64,000 nucleotides of DNA from Streptococcus sanguinis (GTDB lineage Bacteria; Bacillota; Bacilli; Lactobacillales; Streptococcaceae): contig NZ_JAKUVC010000010.1 in assembly GCF_026781265.1 (NCBI RefSeq), positions 62,001 to 126,000 of the forward strand, written 5' to 3'. Position numbers and translations under genes: made by a program. The notes under the pieces were generated by a model. That model was not told the DNA's origin. It saw only the letters and a list, made by a program, of their open reading frames with translations, and did no database searches. Below are positions 9,368 through 17,648 of the stretch, piece after piece. Each line of letters opens with the position of its first letter. Positions within the stretch are counted from its first letter, which is position 1.

Positions 9368-9853
9368 ATGAAGATTCGTTTGTCCCAAACAGAAGATATC
9401 CCAGCCATTATGGCGATTTATGATGTAGCCCGTCAGTTCATGAAAGACCAGGGCAATCCGACGCAGTGGGATAGAGGCTATCCTAGCGCGGGTTTGATTG
9501 AGGAAGATATTGTGGCTGGCCACTCCTTTGTTGTCGAGGAAGAAGGGCAGCTGGTCGGCACCTTTGCCTTTATCATCGGAGAAGACCCGACCTATCAGGT
9601 CATCGAAAAGGGGGCATGGCATTTTGCAGAGCCTTACGGCACCATTCATCGCATCGCCTCGAACGGGCAAGTCAGAGGCCTATCCCGTCAGGTCTTTGAT
9701 TTTTGCTGCCAACAGATTCCCTACTTGCGCATCGATACCCATGCGGACAATCAGGCTATGAAAGCAGCAGTGCTGAACTACGGCTTTAGGGAGTGCGGCA
9801 TTATTTATGTGGCTGACGGCAGTCCTCGTCTGGCTTATGATTATCATCAATAA
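9368..9853 (+). CDS. GNAT-family N-acetyltransferase
   Basis: 161 residues from ATG 9368, which has an ideal AGGAGG six to seven bases upstream; the same frame is open farther upstream through dltD but that part is only a shadow of dltD. N-terminal IRLSQTEDIPAIMAIYD and the acetyl-CoA loop region (VGTFAFIIGEDPTY, IHRIASNGQVRGLSRQVF) fit the GNAT fold. The likely substrate is an amine but cannot be specified. It sits directly behind the dlt terminator and may receive read-through. Confidence 0.8.
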   Translation: MKIRLSQTEDIPAIMAIYDVARQFMKDQGNPTQWDRGYPSAGLIEEDIVAGHSFVVEEEGQLVGTFAFIIGEDPTYQVIEKGAWHFAEPYGTIHRIASNGQVRGLSRQVFDFCCQQIPYLRIDTHADNQAMKAAVLNYGFRECGIIYVADGSPRLAYDYHQ

Positions 9854-9880
9854 AAAAATCTGCCCTTGAGCAGATTTTTT
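9852..9880. terminator. Bidirectional terminator
   Basis: AAATCTGC and GCAGATTT form the stem around CCTTGA, with A-tract before and T-tract after. It serves the GNAT gene (+) and the HAD gene (-). Confidence 0.88.
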
Positions 9881-9883
9881 GCG

Positions 9884-10711
9884 TTATATCAAAACATACT
9901 TTTCTACAACTTCTGCTACTCCGTGCTCATTGTTGCTTTTGGTGACGGCTTTTGCCTCGGTTTTGACTGCCTCAGGGGCATTGCCCATAGCGACTCCAAG
10001 TCCAGCCAGTCGCAGCATAGGAAGGTCATTGAAGTTGTCTCCGATTGTCATGACCTGCTCTAGAGGCACTTGGTAGTGCTGGGCAATTTCGTACAAAGCT
10101 TGCTCCTTGGAGACATGCTTGGCCGTGACTTCCATGTAGTTGTCCTTAGATAGGTAGAAGGCTGTCTTGGGGAAGTCTAAGGTCTGTAGGTAGTCATGGA
10201 GTTTCTGGATGACAGGCGCTTGATCAATCAGAAGTAGCTTGTGGACATGCATTTGCGCATTCAGTACTGGCACTAGTACATTCTGAATCATCGGCTGCTC
10301 CCCTGTAATAGCAGCCTCTATCTGTACCCACTTATCCAAACGATCGGCAATCCAATCCTTACCAGAATAGAGATTGATGGACACACTAGGAAATTCGGTC
10401 TTGACCAGTTCCAGAAAAGTGCGGATTTCTTTCTTGTCCAGAGGGTGCTCGATAATAGTTTCATAAGCTTGCGGGTCACCCTTGATGACCAGAGCGCCAT
10501 TGTAGCAGGCTAACGGATTATCTCCCAGTCCCAGCTCACGCGCAATCGGGTCCATGCCTAGAGGAGAGCGAGCAGAAGCGAGGACGAAAGGGATTTTTTC
10601 TCGGTTTAGCAGGGGAATCATATCCTTGAGTTTAGAATCTACTTGGTGCTGGTCATCCAAAATCGTGCCGTCAATATCGCTGATAATCAGGCGAATCGTT
10701 TGTTTTGTCAT
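9884..10711 (-). CDS. Cof-type HAD-IIB phosphatase
   Basis: 275 residues. HAD motif I is DIDGT near residue 12, and motif IV is GDNFNDLPML in the C-terminal third; the large inserted cap between them marks the IIB (Cof) group, which dephosphorylates sugar phosphates and cofactors. The gene lies 32 bases downstream of a DeoR regulator on the same strand, so both are probably one transcript concerned with phosphorylated sugars. The physiological substrate is unknown. Confidence 0.88.
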   Translation of the reverse strand: MTKQTIRLIISDIDGTILDDQHQVDSKLKDMIPLLNREKIPFVLASARSPLGMDPIARELGLGDNPLACYNGALVIKGDPQAYETIIEHPLDKKEIRTFLELVKTEFPSVSINLYSGKDWIADRLDKWVQIEAAITGEQPMIQNVLVPVLNAQMHVHKLLLIDQAPVIQKLHDYLQTLDFPKTAFYLSKDNYMEVTAKHVSKEQALYEIAQHYQVPLEQVMTIGDNFNDLPMLRLAGLGVAMGNAPEAVKTEAKAVTKSNNEHGVAEVVEKYVLI

Positions 10712-10743
10712 AGCTCGTCCTCCTATGTATCTAATGAATCGAT

Positions 10744-11490
10744 TTAATAAATTATTTTAACCTTGTCTCCTATCTTTTCTTGGACTTCAGGACTGGGCTC
10801 TTGGTCCGTAATCCAGTAGTCAAAGTCGCTGACAGGACCTAGGATGTACTTAGACTCTTTCTGCCATTTGTCTTGCTCGGTCAGCAGAATCTTAGTCTTG
10901 GCGTGCTTCAAAGCCAGTTTTTTCAGGTGAGCATCAGCTTCGTCTTCAAAGCTGACTAGGCCATCAGAGACACTGGCTGCCCCGATAAAGGCAATGTCAA
11001 AGGAAATCTGCTCCAGCAGCTCTGCTTCATTGAGCGCGTAGTAGAATCGGTTTTTGGGATAAAATTTCCCACCTAAGAGATGAAAGTCTACTTTGTCCTG
11101 ACTGCTCAGCATGATTGCATTATCCAGAGAATGGGAGTAGATTATCATAGGCTCCTTGATGCGCTGAGCCAGATGGAGAACGATGGTTGAGACATCAAAG
11201 AAAGCTATTTGCCCCGGCTTGAGAAGGTCACGGGCTTTCTGAGCAATAGCCTTTTTTTCTTGACTTAGTTGGTTGATACGGTCGTTAAAGGAGGGGATTT
11301 GCCGGCTAGTGTCCAGCGGGATAATACCTCCGTGGGTGCGTTGCACAAGCCTACGCTCGCTCAAAATCGAAAAATCTCGCCGAATAGTATCTTTAGAAAC
11401 CTGAAAATGCTCAATCATATCCTTAGCTGACAGCTGTTTTTTCTCAGTCAAGAGCTCTAAGATTTCAGCTAAGCGCTGTTCTTGGTACAT
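10744..11490 (-). CDS. DeoR-family transcriptional regulator
   Basis: 248 residues. The N-terminal DeoR helix-turn-helix is clear (KQLSAKDMIEHFQVSKDTI then RRDFSIL and the RTHGGI motif), and the C-terminal sensor domain (DVSTIVLHLA, IYSHSLDNA, GAASVSDGL) is of the type that binds phosphosugars. It heads a two-gene operon with the HAD phosphatase, suggesting local control of sugar-phosphate metabolism. AAGGAGGG precedes the start. Confidence 0.9.
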   Translation of the reverse strand: MYQEQRLAEILELLTEKKQLSAKDMIEHFQVSKDTIRRDFSILSERRLVQRTHGGIIPLDTSRQIPSFNDRINQLSQEKKAIAQKARDLLKPGQIAFFDVSTIVLHLAQRIKEPMIIYSHSLDNAIMLSSQDKVDFHLLGGKFYPKNRFYYALNEAELLEQISFDIAFIGAASVSDGLVSFEDEADAHLKKLALKHAKTKILLTEQDKWQKESKYILGPVSDFDYWITDQEPSPEVQEKIGDKVKIIY

Positions 11491-11597
11491 GCTTGTCCCT
11501 CCTTACTTTTCTAAATAGAGTATAACACAATGAATAAGTTTTTAAAAGTATTTATAATCATTTATAAGTTATCAAGAATTACATTGTAGAAAATCAA

Positions 11598-11621
11598 AAA
11601 AACGAGCAAAACTCGGTTTTT
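11598..11621 (-). terminator. Terminator after the small lipoprotein gene
   Basis: AAAAACGAG pairs with CTCG(G)TTTTT with one bulged G; T-tracts on both strands. It lies about 30 bases past the minus-strand stop. Confidence 0.6.
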
Positions 11622-11653
11622 ATTATTTATAATAATCGAAATATGTTTTTCAA

Positions 11654-12049
11654 TTAAGGTGTTTGGATATTGACAGATCCATCGCTGCCGACCTTAACAT
11701 CAACACCGCCGCCTTGAACATGAACGCCATCTTCATTTACGCTAACCCCAGCGTTGTCAGTTTGTACATTAGCACTACCGTCTCCGTTAGTTTCAACAGA
11801 AGCATCTCCGCTTTCGTCTCCGCCATTTACATTAACGCTAGCATCTCCGCCGTTTACGTTGACTTTGGCACTACCGCTTTCTTCAGATGTGCTGCTAGAG
11901 CTTGTCTTAGCCTTAGATGAAGAAGATACGCTTGAGCTTGAACTTGAGCTTTCTTCAGTCTTCTTATCTGCAGAATTTCCGCAAGCTGCCAAAAAGAAAA
12001 GTGCAATTAGTGGTAATAAAAATAAAGAAATTTTAGATAATTTTTTCAT
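11654..12049 (-). CDS. Small repeat-rich lipoprotein
   Basis: 131 residues with a lipoprotein signal peptide ending FLAACG (lipid-modified Cys about residue 23). A Ser-rich linker follows, then an Asp/Gly/Val/Asn-rich half built from short alternating units: VNVNGGD twice, then VETNGD, VQTDN, VSVNEDG, VHVQGGG, VKVGSDG. Alternating hydrophobic and polar residues suggest repeated short beta strands. AGGAGGGG precedes the ATG. I do not recognise a named family; the role is unknown and the protein would be anchored on the outer face of the membrane. Confidence 0.7.
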   Translation of the reverse strand: MKKLSKISLFLLPLIALFFLAACGNSADKKTEESSSSSSSVSSSSKAKTSSSSTSEESGSAKVNVNGGDASVNVNGGDESGDASVETNGDGSANVQTDNAGVSVNEDGVHVQGGGVDVKVGSDGSVNIQTP

Positions 12050-12146
12050 CTTACCCCTCCTTCTAGTATAATATTAAACAAATATTTCATTTGAAGCAAT
12101 GAAAAACCGGATTGATACATAAATAACATACTGTTTTAATAAAAAT

Positions 12147-12240
12147 GTTACAAAATATATGTAAGATAAATAGAAAATATACAGATTCTACAAGCTTTTT
12201 CGCGCTTTCTGGGCTATTTATCTTGTAATCGTTTTGTAAC
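12147..12240. repeat. Nested inverted repeat, about 94 bases
   Basis: Outer arms GTTACAAAA (12147-12155) and TTTTGTAAC (12232-12240) are perfect. Inside, AAGATAAATAG (12163-12173) and CTATTTATCTT (12214-12224) are perfect. AAATAACA occurs on both sides (12121-12128 and 12241-12248). It could be a miniature mobile element or a regulatory structure. Confidence 0.45.
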
Positions 12241-12314
12241 AAATAACAAGTCTATGAGAAGGAGAAAAATAGCATTTTTGCAACATTTCTTTTCCTCTGT
12301 AAATGGAGAAATCA

Positions 12315-12323
12315 TGCTATAAT
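12315..12323 (+). promoter_or_regulatory. Extended -10 promoter placing the start at the ATG
   Basis: TGCTATAAT ends at 12323 and the ATG of the glycosylase begins at 12330, so transcription should start at or next to the A of the ATG. There is no Shine-Dalgarno between them. Confidence 0.6.
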
Positions 12324-12329
12324 CAACCT

Positions 12330-12911
12330 ATGTTATCAAGAGATTTTCAGAAACTAATCGAGGCAGATACGGTTGCAGCAGCGCGAGCTTTGCTAGGTAT
12401 GCAACTGATTCTAAATGGTCAGAAGCTAGGCCGGATTGTCGAAACAGAAGCCTATCTAGGAAGTCAGGATAGTGCCTGTCATTCGGCTGGAGGGCGCCGT
12501 TCCCCTAAGAATGAATCCATGTATCTGCCAGCTGGTCACTGGTATATCTATCAGATTCATGGCCATCAGATGCTGAATCTGGTGACCAAGGCTGAAAATG
12601 TGGCCGAAGCCGTACTGATTCGAGCCTTGGAGCTACCGGATGGCCGTCTTTTAGCTAATGGTCCTGGCAAGTTAACCAAGTATGCTGGGATTGATAAGCG
12701 CTTTGATGGGCAGAGTTTAGCGACCTCCGGTCTGCAATTAGCCTATGACCTGACTCCGAATCAGATCGCTAGCCGTCCGCGGATTGGCGTGACTTGCACA
12801 GATGCCTGGCGGGAGGAGCACTTGGGCTTTTATGTGGTCGGCAATCGTCATGTCTCAAAAATGCCCAAGCGAGGTCTGCTGGACGATGAGGACACCTGGA
12901 AGAATGAGTAA
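12330..12911 (+). CDS. DNA-3-methyladenine (methylpurine) glycosylase
   Basis: 193 residues of the AAG/MPG family, which excises alkylated purines in base excision repair. Visible: early DTVAAARALLG, the catalytic region GRIVETEAYLG, then DSACHSAGG and NGPGKLTKYAGI, and the late SRPRIGVT segment. An in-frame ATG at 12303 overlaps the promoter and is rejected; ATG 12330 gives the usual N-terminus LSRDFQKL. The start is probably leaderless. Four bases separate it from the next gene, so they are co-transcribed. Confidence 0.9.
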   Translation: MLSRDFQKLIEADTVAAARALLGMQLILNGQKLGRIVETEAYLGSQDSACHSAGGRRSPKNESMYLPAGHWYIYQIHGHQMLNLVTKAENVAEAVLIRALELPDGRLLANGPGKLTKYAGIDKRFDGQSLATSGLQLAYDLTPNQIASRPRIGVTCTDAWREEHLGFYVVGNRHVSKMPKRGLLDDEDTWKNE

Positions 12912-12914
12912 AAG

Positions 12915-14177
12915 ATGAAGAAAACAGAGATTTTTGAGCAAGTCGTAGAAATTATGCGAGAGGATTCCTCTACAAAGAAAGACATCACGGGTGCAAATCC
13001 CGAAGAATATCGAGCGCGTATCACAGACCAGATGAGCCAAGAGGACTTTCTTTACCAGATGCATTGTTATATAGCCAGTTTTGGAATTTTGTCTCATGTT
13101 TGGTTTGGACTTAAGGAAACGCAAACGCCCGGTTTTAAACTGAGATACTACCACGATCGCCTCTATGTCCTACAGGCAAATAGTGACACGGGGCTGAAAC
13201 GTGGCGACCAGATTCTAGCCTTGGATGGAAAACCTTTGCCCCAGGTCTATCAAGAGCACAAGGATTATTTTGTCAGTGCCACACCAGAGCGACAGCACAA
13301 GGAGTGGGCTTACTTTGTGGAGCATGCCGGAGAAGTTACGGTGGTACGCAATGGCAAGGAAGAGCAACTGCATGTTCAGCCGACTGCCCACCCAAAGAAG
13401 CCACCGCGGTTTGAATGGCGCAGCCTTTCTGAGGATGTCGTCTATCTCAAGTTAGAAGATTTTACGGATGAGGTTGCTATCAGCCAGCTATATGCAGACA
13501 GTCAAGCAGCTATTGAGCAGGCCAAGTATTTAATCATTGATGTTCGAGTCAATTATGGCGGGACGGACTCGCTTTATTATCCACTTTTCAAATATACTCT
13601 CCCTCAGGGAAAGGCCTTCAGTGACTTAGATTTGCCAAACGATGATGGGATGGAGATTCTCTATACTGATAGAAATGTTGATTTGCGTCAGCAACTGATG
13701 CAAAATATCCTAGAAGATCCAAACTTGTCAGCAGAAACTCACCAGATTCTCAAAGAATTTCTAAAAGAGCTAGAAGAAAATCGGGGGAAAGGGTATGTCC
13801 TTTATGGCAATGAAGACAGCAATCAGAACTTTCTAGCAGATGTTCTAGGTCTAGCTCAACCTGAAAAAGTCTTTTTGCTAGCAGATGTTACCTGCGGATC
13901 TTCAGGTGATAATTTTGTTGATACCATGAAAAAGATGTCTAAGGTTACGGTTCTAGGGCGTCCGACTATGGGAATTTTAGATTATTCCAATTGCTGCGTG
14001 AAGGATTTTGGTGACTATGAGCTCCTGTTCCCCACTTCACGTGACACTAGGATTGATCAAGGAAAGGGCATGAATGACAAGGGAGTTGAGCCGGATATCC
14101 TGATTCCTTGGACACCAGAACACTTAGAGCGAGATGTGGATCTAGAAGAGTGCCTCAACTATTGCAAAAACGCTTAG
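12915..14177 (+). CDS. S41-family (C-terminal-processing-like) peptidase
   Basis: 420 residues without a signal peptide or membrane helix, so cytoplasmic as annotated. A PDZ-like stretch (TGLKRGDQILALDGKPL) is followed by an S41 core: VVYLKLEDFTDEV, YLIIDVRVNYGG and the nucleophile region TCGSSGDNFVDT, then GRPTMGILDYSNC. S41 enzymes cleave near C-termini of substrate proteins. Its partner in the operon is a DNA glycosylase, which gives no obvious functional link. Its stop codon lies inside the terminator stem. Confidence 0.8.
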   Translation: MKKTEIFEQVVEIMREDSSTKKDITGANPEEYRARITDQMSQEDFLYQMHCYIASFGILSHVWFGLKETQTPGFKLRYYHDRLYVLQANSDTGLKRGDQILALDGKPLPQVYQEHKDYFVSATPERQHKEWAYFVEHAGEVTVVRNGKEEQLHVQPTAHPKKPPRFEWRSLSEDVVYLKLEDFTDEVAISQLYADSQAAIEQAKYLIIDVRVNYGGTDSLYYPLFKYTLPQGKAFSDLDLPNDDGMEILYTDRNVDLRQQLMQNILEDPNLSAETHQILKEFLKELEENRGKGYVLYGNEDSNQNFLADVLGLAQPEKVFLLADVTCGSSGDNFVDTMKKMSKVTVLGRPTMGILDYSNCCVKDFGDYELLFPTSRDTRIDQGKGMNDKGVEPDILIPWTPEHLERDVDLEECLNYCKNA

Positions 14178-14195
14178 GATTTCTAAGCGTTTTTT
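14166..14195 (+). terminator. Intrinsic terminator overlapping the S41 stop codon
   Basis: AACGCTTAG (to 14177) pairs with CTAAGCGTT (from 14183), followed by TTTTT. Confidence 0.88.
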
Positions 14196-14203
14196 CGTCT
14201 ATA

Positions 14204-15370
14204 TTAGATCTTGTCAAACTTCTCAATGTAAAAGAGAGTTAGTGTCACGATGGCAGCCAAGCCAACGAGAATGAGGATGGCTGGAGTCCAGGAATGGAAT
14301 AAATCAAAGCTGTATCCAAAGAGGCTAGGACCAAAGGCGGCCAGAATATAACCACCAGTCTGGGCTAAGCCAGATAGCTGAGCGGTTTGCTCAGGAGTAC
14401 TGGTTTTCAGCGAGAAAGTAACCATAAGGTAAGGGAAGAGGGCGCTGACGGACATACCGATTAGCAGATTGAGAATGAGCCAGTAGATAAAGGAGTCTGT
14501 CTTGACCAGCAGCATGCCCAGACCAACCATACCAGTTACAGAAAAGAGAGCAATCATCCCCAAGCGTTTTTTAGCGGATAGACGCGTTGTCAGACTAGGT
14601 ATCGTCATAGCCAAAGGAAGGCTGATAATTGAAAAGATAGAGGCTAAGAATCCAGTAGCATCATTGGAAAGTCCTGCCAACTGACCAAGAGTCGGCAGCC
14701 AAGTGATAGCCGTATAAAAGAGTAAGGACTGCAGGCCACCGAAAACAATCAGAGCCCATACTCTAGGATTTGTTAGCAGAGAGCCCATTTGCTGTTCACG
14801 ATTTTTACTAGTCAGCTTGTGATTGTGATGGCTGTTAGGCAGCCAGATTAAGCAGGCCAGTAAGCAGATGAGGGTCAGGACGAGAATCAGGCCTTTCCAG
14901 CCAGCTAAGCGGACAATAGGCGCAGCCAAGGGAGACATGACTGAGATAGCCAGTCCCATAGAAGTGATATAAAGCGTGGTTAAAAAACCAATTTTTTCTG
15001 GCTGATTAGCCTGAATGACATTAGGCAGGAGCACATTTAAGACAGCGATTGCAGCCCCTAGCATGATTGTACCTGCGTAGAGTAGAGGCAGGTTAAAGAT
15101 ACGAATAAAAGAGCCCAGAGTCAGCACAATCATGGCTATTGTAAAGAGCTTTTCCAGGCCGACCTTTTGAGCTAAGCGTGGGGAAAAGGCTGAGCAGAGG
15201 GCAAACATGATCAAGGGCAGGCTAGTCAGCAGTCCCAGAGAGTTGACGGGAACTTGCAGTCCCTTAGCAATATCACCCAGAACAACAGGCAGCACTGCAA
15301 AAGGTGCCCGTAGGACAACCCCCACCATCAGAATACCTGGAAGTAAAAATTTCGAATGTTGCTTTTTCAT
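14204..15370 (-). CDS. MFS transporter, CynX/NimT type
   Basis: 388 residues with twelve predicted membrane segments. The N-terminal PFAVLPVVLGDIAKGL and LGLLTSLPLIMFALCS segments match the CynX/NimT (cyanate and nitroimidazole-type) branch of the major facilitator superfamily. The exported or imported compound is unknown. It follows a TetR-type gene on the same strand by 38 bases, so that regulator probably controls it. Confidence 0.85.
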   Translation of the reverse strand: MKKQHSKFLLPGILMVGVVLRAPFAVLPVVLGDIAKGLQVPVNSLGLLTSLPLIMFALCSAFSPRLAQKVGLEKLFTIAMIVLTLGSFIRIFNLPLLYAGTIMLGAAIAVLNVLLPNVIQANQPEKIGFLTTLYITSMGLAISVMSPLAAPIVRLAGWKGLILVLTLICLLACLIWLPNSHHNHKLTSKNREQQMGSLLTNPRVWALIVFGGLQSLLFYTAITWLPTLGQLAGLSNDATGFLASIFSIISLPLAMTIPSLTTRLSAKKRLGMIALFSVTGMVGLGMLLVKTDSFIYWLILNLLIGMSVSALFPYLMVTFSLKTSTPEQTAQLSGLAQTGGYILAAFGPSLFGYSFDLFHSWTPAILILVGLAAIVTLTLFYIEKFDKI

Positions 15371-15408
15371 AAAGTTAAGTTTCCTCCTATATAAGTATCA
15401 AAATAAAA

Positions 15409-15930
15409 TCAGTCCATCAAATCCAGAAAATACTGGCTGATAACTGTTTCTGGCAATGTATTCTTCTGCTGGAGCCACCAGCTGACCGTCTCCACAAAGG
15501 TAGAAGTCACATAATTTCTTAGAAAGGGCTCTGGCAGCTGAGATTTTTTCTGCAGGAGCTGCTCCTGAATCATCGGAAAGAGATAGTTTTCCAGCTCAAT
15601 CTTTAAGCGATTGGTGAAATAGATATTTTTCGAAAGCAGCAAGGTTGCAATCTTGTCCTGATTCTTTTGGAAATGCTTGAAAATATGGGCGGTTGCTTCA
15701 AAGAGATCCTTGCCGTCGTCGCGTTCAAGAAAGGTATGCTGAAAGAGATCTTGGCAAACCTCCTCTAGCAAGGCTTCCTTAGTATCGAAATGGGCATAAA
15801 AAGTCGACCGGCCAACGTCTGCCAGGTCGATGATTTCTTGCACCGTGATGCTTTCATAGCTTTTTTGATGCAGCAAACTGATAAAAGCCTGGTAAATAGC
15901 TGCGCGTGATTTCTTGACTCGTCTGTCCAT
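15409..15930 (-). CDS. TetR/AcrR-family regulator
   Basis: 173 residues with the TetR DNA-binding helices SKSYESITVQEIIDLADV-like at residues 20-40 followed by GRSTFYAHFDTKEALLEEV. It is divergent from a CDF-type zinc exporter, the same arrangement as the zinc-responsive SczA and czcD in Streptococcus pneumoniae, so it may be an SczA equivalent; the MFS gene downstream is a second likely target. Two dyads in the intergenic region are candidate operators. I cannot confirm SczA identity from sequence alone. Confidence 0.85.
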   Translation of the reverse strand: MDRRVKKSRAAIYQAFISLLHQKSYESITVQEIIDLADVGRSTFYAHFDTKEALLEEVCQDLFQHTFLERDDGKDLFEATAHIFKHFQKNQDKIATLLLSKNIYFTNRLKIELENYLFPMIQEQLLQKKSQLPEPFLRNYVTSTFVETVSWWLQQKNTLPETVISQYFLDLMD

Positions 15931-15955
15931 AGCGATTCAACACAAAAGAGCGGGA

Positions 15956-15973
15956 TTGTTCAGTAACGGACAA
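15956..15973. promoter_or_regulatory. Candidate TetR operator 1
   Basis: TTGTTC, six bases, GGACAA: an inverted repeat with one mismatch, 26 bases upstream of the tetR start. Confidence 0.4.
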
Positions 15974-16035
15974 AGCCCCTCAATTGCTTCTTGTTTCCTT
16001 TCTGAGAATAAGGGATAATAAAGATGAAGAAAACT

Positions 16036-16048
16036 GAACAAGGTGTTC
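16036..16048. promoter_or_regulatory. Candidate TetR operator 2
   Basis: GAACA-AGG-TGTTC, a perfect dyad ending 14 bases before the exporter -10 (TATACT, 16063-16068), so it covers the -35 region. Confidence 0.5.
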
Positions 16049-16099
16049 CGTTTTGATTACATTATACTATAAATTTAGCCAAACTGAAAGGAGGCTGCT

Positions 16100-16987
16100 G
16101 TGAAATCTAGTAAAAATATGACTATTGCCTTTCTGTTAAACTTTTCCTTTGCCATTCTTGAGTTTATCTTTGGCTTTATGTTCAATTCCAGCGCTGTATT
16201 AGCCGATGCTGTGCATGATACAGGAGACGCGATGGCCATCGGACTTTCCACCCTTTTTGAAAAAATTTCTAATAAAAAAGAAGACAAGAAATACACTCTG
16301 GGCTATAAGCGCTACAGCCTTTTGGGAGCCCTGCTGACCTCGGTCATCTTGCTGGTCGGCTCGACCTTGGTGATTATCGAAAACGTAGCCAAGGTCTTTG
16401 CGCCTGAAAAGGTCAATTATGACGGCATGCTGGTGCTGGGTATCTTTGCCATTATAGTCAATCTAGCAGCCAGCAAGGTGGTCGGCCATGGTCATGGACA
16501 CAGTCATAATGAGTCTATTCTCAGTCTTCATTTTTTAGAGGACATTTTGGGTTGGGTGGCTGTTATTCTGATCTCCATCGTGTTGCGCTTTACTGACTGG
16601 TATTTTCTTGACCCGCTGCTCTCCCTGCTCATTGCAGGCTTCATCCTCAGCAAGGCCCTGCCTAAGTTCTGGGAAAATATCAAGATTTTTCTGGATCATA
16701 TACCTAGCGATATTGATTTGAGCCAGCTTTATCAGGAAATCCTAGCCGTTGAAAACGTTCAGACTATTACCCAGCTCAATGTCTGGACCACAGATGGTTT
16801 GGAAAAATTTGCCATGATCCATATCTGTCTTGAAAATCCAGACCTGCTGACCGAGACCCAAGCCACCCTGCGTCAAGAACTGCAAGCTTACGGTATTACC
16901 AAAATCACTATCCAGACAGATAGTAGCTTGGAAGAGCACGAAGAGTGGTGTATAGGTGGAGAAGGCGATTTAAAACTTCATACTTAA
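16100..16987 (+). CDS. czcD: Cation diffusion facilitator (zinc-type) exporter
   Basis: 295 residues starting at GTG 16100 behind AAGGAGG. Six membrane helices and a cytoplasmic C-terminal domain. The metal site of helix II is VLADAVHDTGDA and that of helix V is HFLEDILGW; between them is a His-rich loop (GHGHGHSHN), typical of zinc exporters. CDF proteins exchange cytoplasmic divalent metal for protons. The divergent TetR gene supports zinc control as with SczA in pneumococcus. Zinc specificity is inferred from these features. Confidence 0.85.
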   Translation: MKSSKNMTIAFLLNFSFAILEFIFGFMFNSSAVLADAVHDTGDAMAIGLSTLFEKISNKKEDKKYTLGYKRYSLLGALLTSVILLVGSTLVIIENVAKVFAPEKVNYDGMLVLGIFAIIVNLAASKVVGHGHGHSHNESILSLHFLEDILGWVAVILISIVLRFTDWYFLDPLLSLLIAGFILSKALPKFWENIKIFLDHIPSDIDLSQLYQEILAVENVQTITQLNVWTTDGLEKFAMIHICLENPDLLTETQATLRQELQAYGITKITIQTDSSLEEHEEWCIGGEGDLKLHT

Positions 16988-17015
16988 ATAGTGCTACTGA
17001 AAACTATATCTCTAC

Positions 17016-17040
17016 AGTCCGATATTTCGGGCTTTTTTTT
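17016..17040 (+). terminator. Terminator after the CDF exporter
   Basis: AGTCCGA (17016-17022) pairs with TCGGGCT (17027-17033), then an unbroken T run. Confidence 0.85.
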
Positions 17041-17221
17041 AAAGCTTGATTATCATATTTTCAGTGGTTTTGTTTTTACGATTTTCTTCTTATTTAGTTC
17101 CTCTATTTCCCTGTCTGAAAATTCTAGCTTTTTGATTTTGTGGTTTTTCTATTAAAAATAGACAAGCTGAACACATTGTGCATTTTTAGAGAGATTTTAC
17201 ATCTAATAAAATGCAAATGTA

Positions 17222-17250
17222 TTGACAATGCTTTTTCTTTAGCATATACT
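17222..17250 (+). promoter_or_regulatory. Consensus sigma-A promoter
   Basis: TTGACA (17222-17227), a 17-base spacer, TATACT (17245-17250). No gene begins within the next 800 bases. Confidence 0.75.
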
Positions 17251-17256
17251 ATTGAG

Positions 17257-17420
17257 TAGGAAGAAACAGGCAAAGCTTGCTAAGCCTTGTCCTGAAGCGC
17301 CTTTCCTAAGCATATCGACTACCGATTAGAAGAAGACAGATGCTGTCACACTGTCCATCTGAAGGTTGAAAAAGTAGTAGTAAAGGGGAGAAATTCCCTT
17401 AAAAATTTTGCTGTTTTTTA
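17257..17420 (+). ncRNA. Candidate small RNA between the exporter and pilF
   Basis: A transcript from the promoter at 17222 would begin near 17257. It could fold AGGC/GCCT (17268-17287), CAGATG/CATCTG (17337-17361) and AAGGG/CCCTT (17383-17400), the last followed by AAAAATTTTG and then a T run at about 17413. No open frame of note. I do not match it to a known RNA family. Confidence 0.3.
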
Positions 17421-17534
17421 AACTTTGAAAGAAAAGAAGTCATTTAAAAAAATGTTAGAAACGTTGATATAACAAGGTTTTATCAAGATTAAACATTTTT
17501 TAAAATGCAATCATTTTTTTTCGAGGCAAACCTG

Positions 17535-17563
17535 TTGACAAGATGTCAATTATGTCATATACT
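17535..17563 (+). promoter_or_regulatory. Consensus promoter, probable origin of the pil transcript
   Basis: TTGACA (17535-17540), 17 bases, TATACT (17558-17563). TTGAC-AAGAT-GTCAA (17535-17549) is a perfect dyad over the -35, a possible operator. The leader to pilF would be about 540 bases. Confidence 0.7.
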
Positions 17564-17648
17564 GTGATAGGTAAATGTTTTTTAAAGCAAATAAAGCTTT
17601 TGTTCCTAGCATTTCCTACCAAAATATGCATATCGGTAAAAAGAAAAA

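Noticed and set aside
15100..15107. TACGAATA, the core of a ComX (competence) box
   Set aside because: It lies inside the MFS coding region with no gene start nearby and lacks the flanking bases of a real combox.
17257..17420. RNase P RNA, tmRNA or T-box identity for the candidate RNA
   Set aside because: Diagnostic sequences (GAAGAGGAAAGTCC, GGGGTTACGGATTCGAC, GGTGGAACCGCG) are absent.
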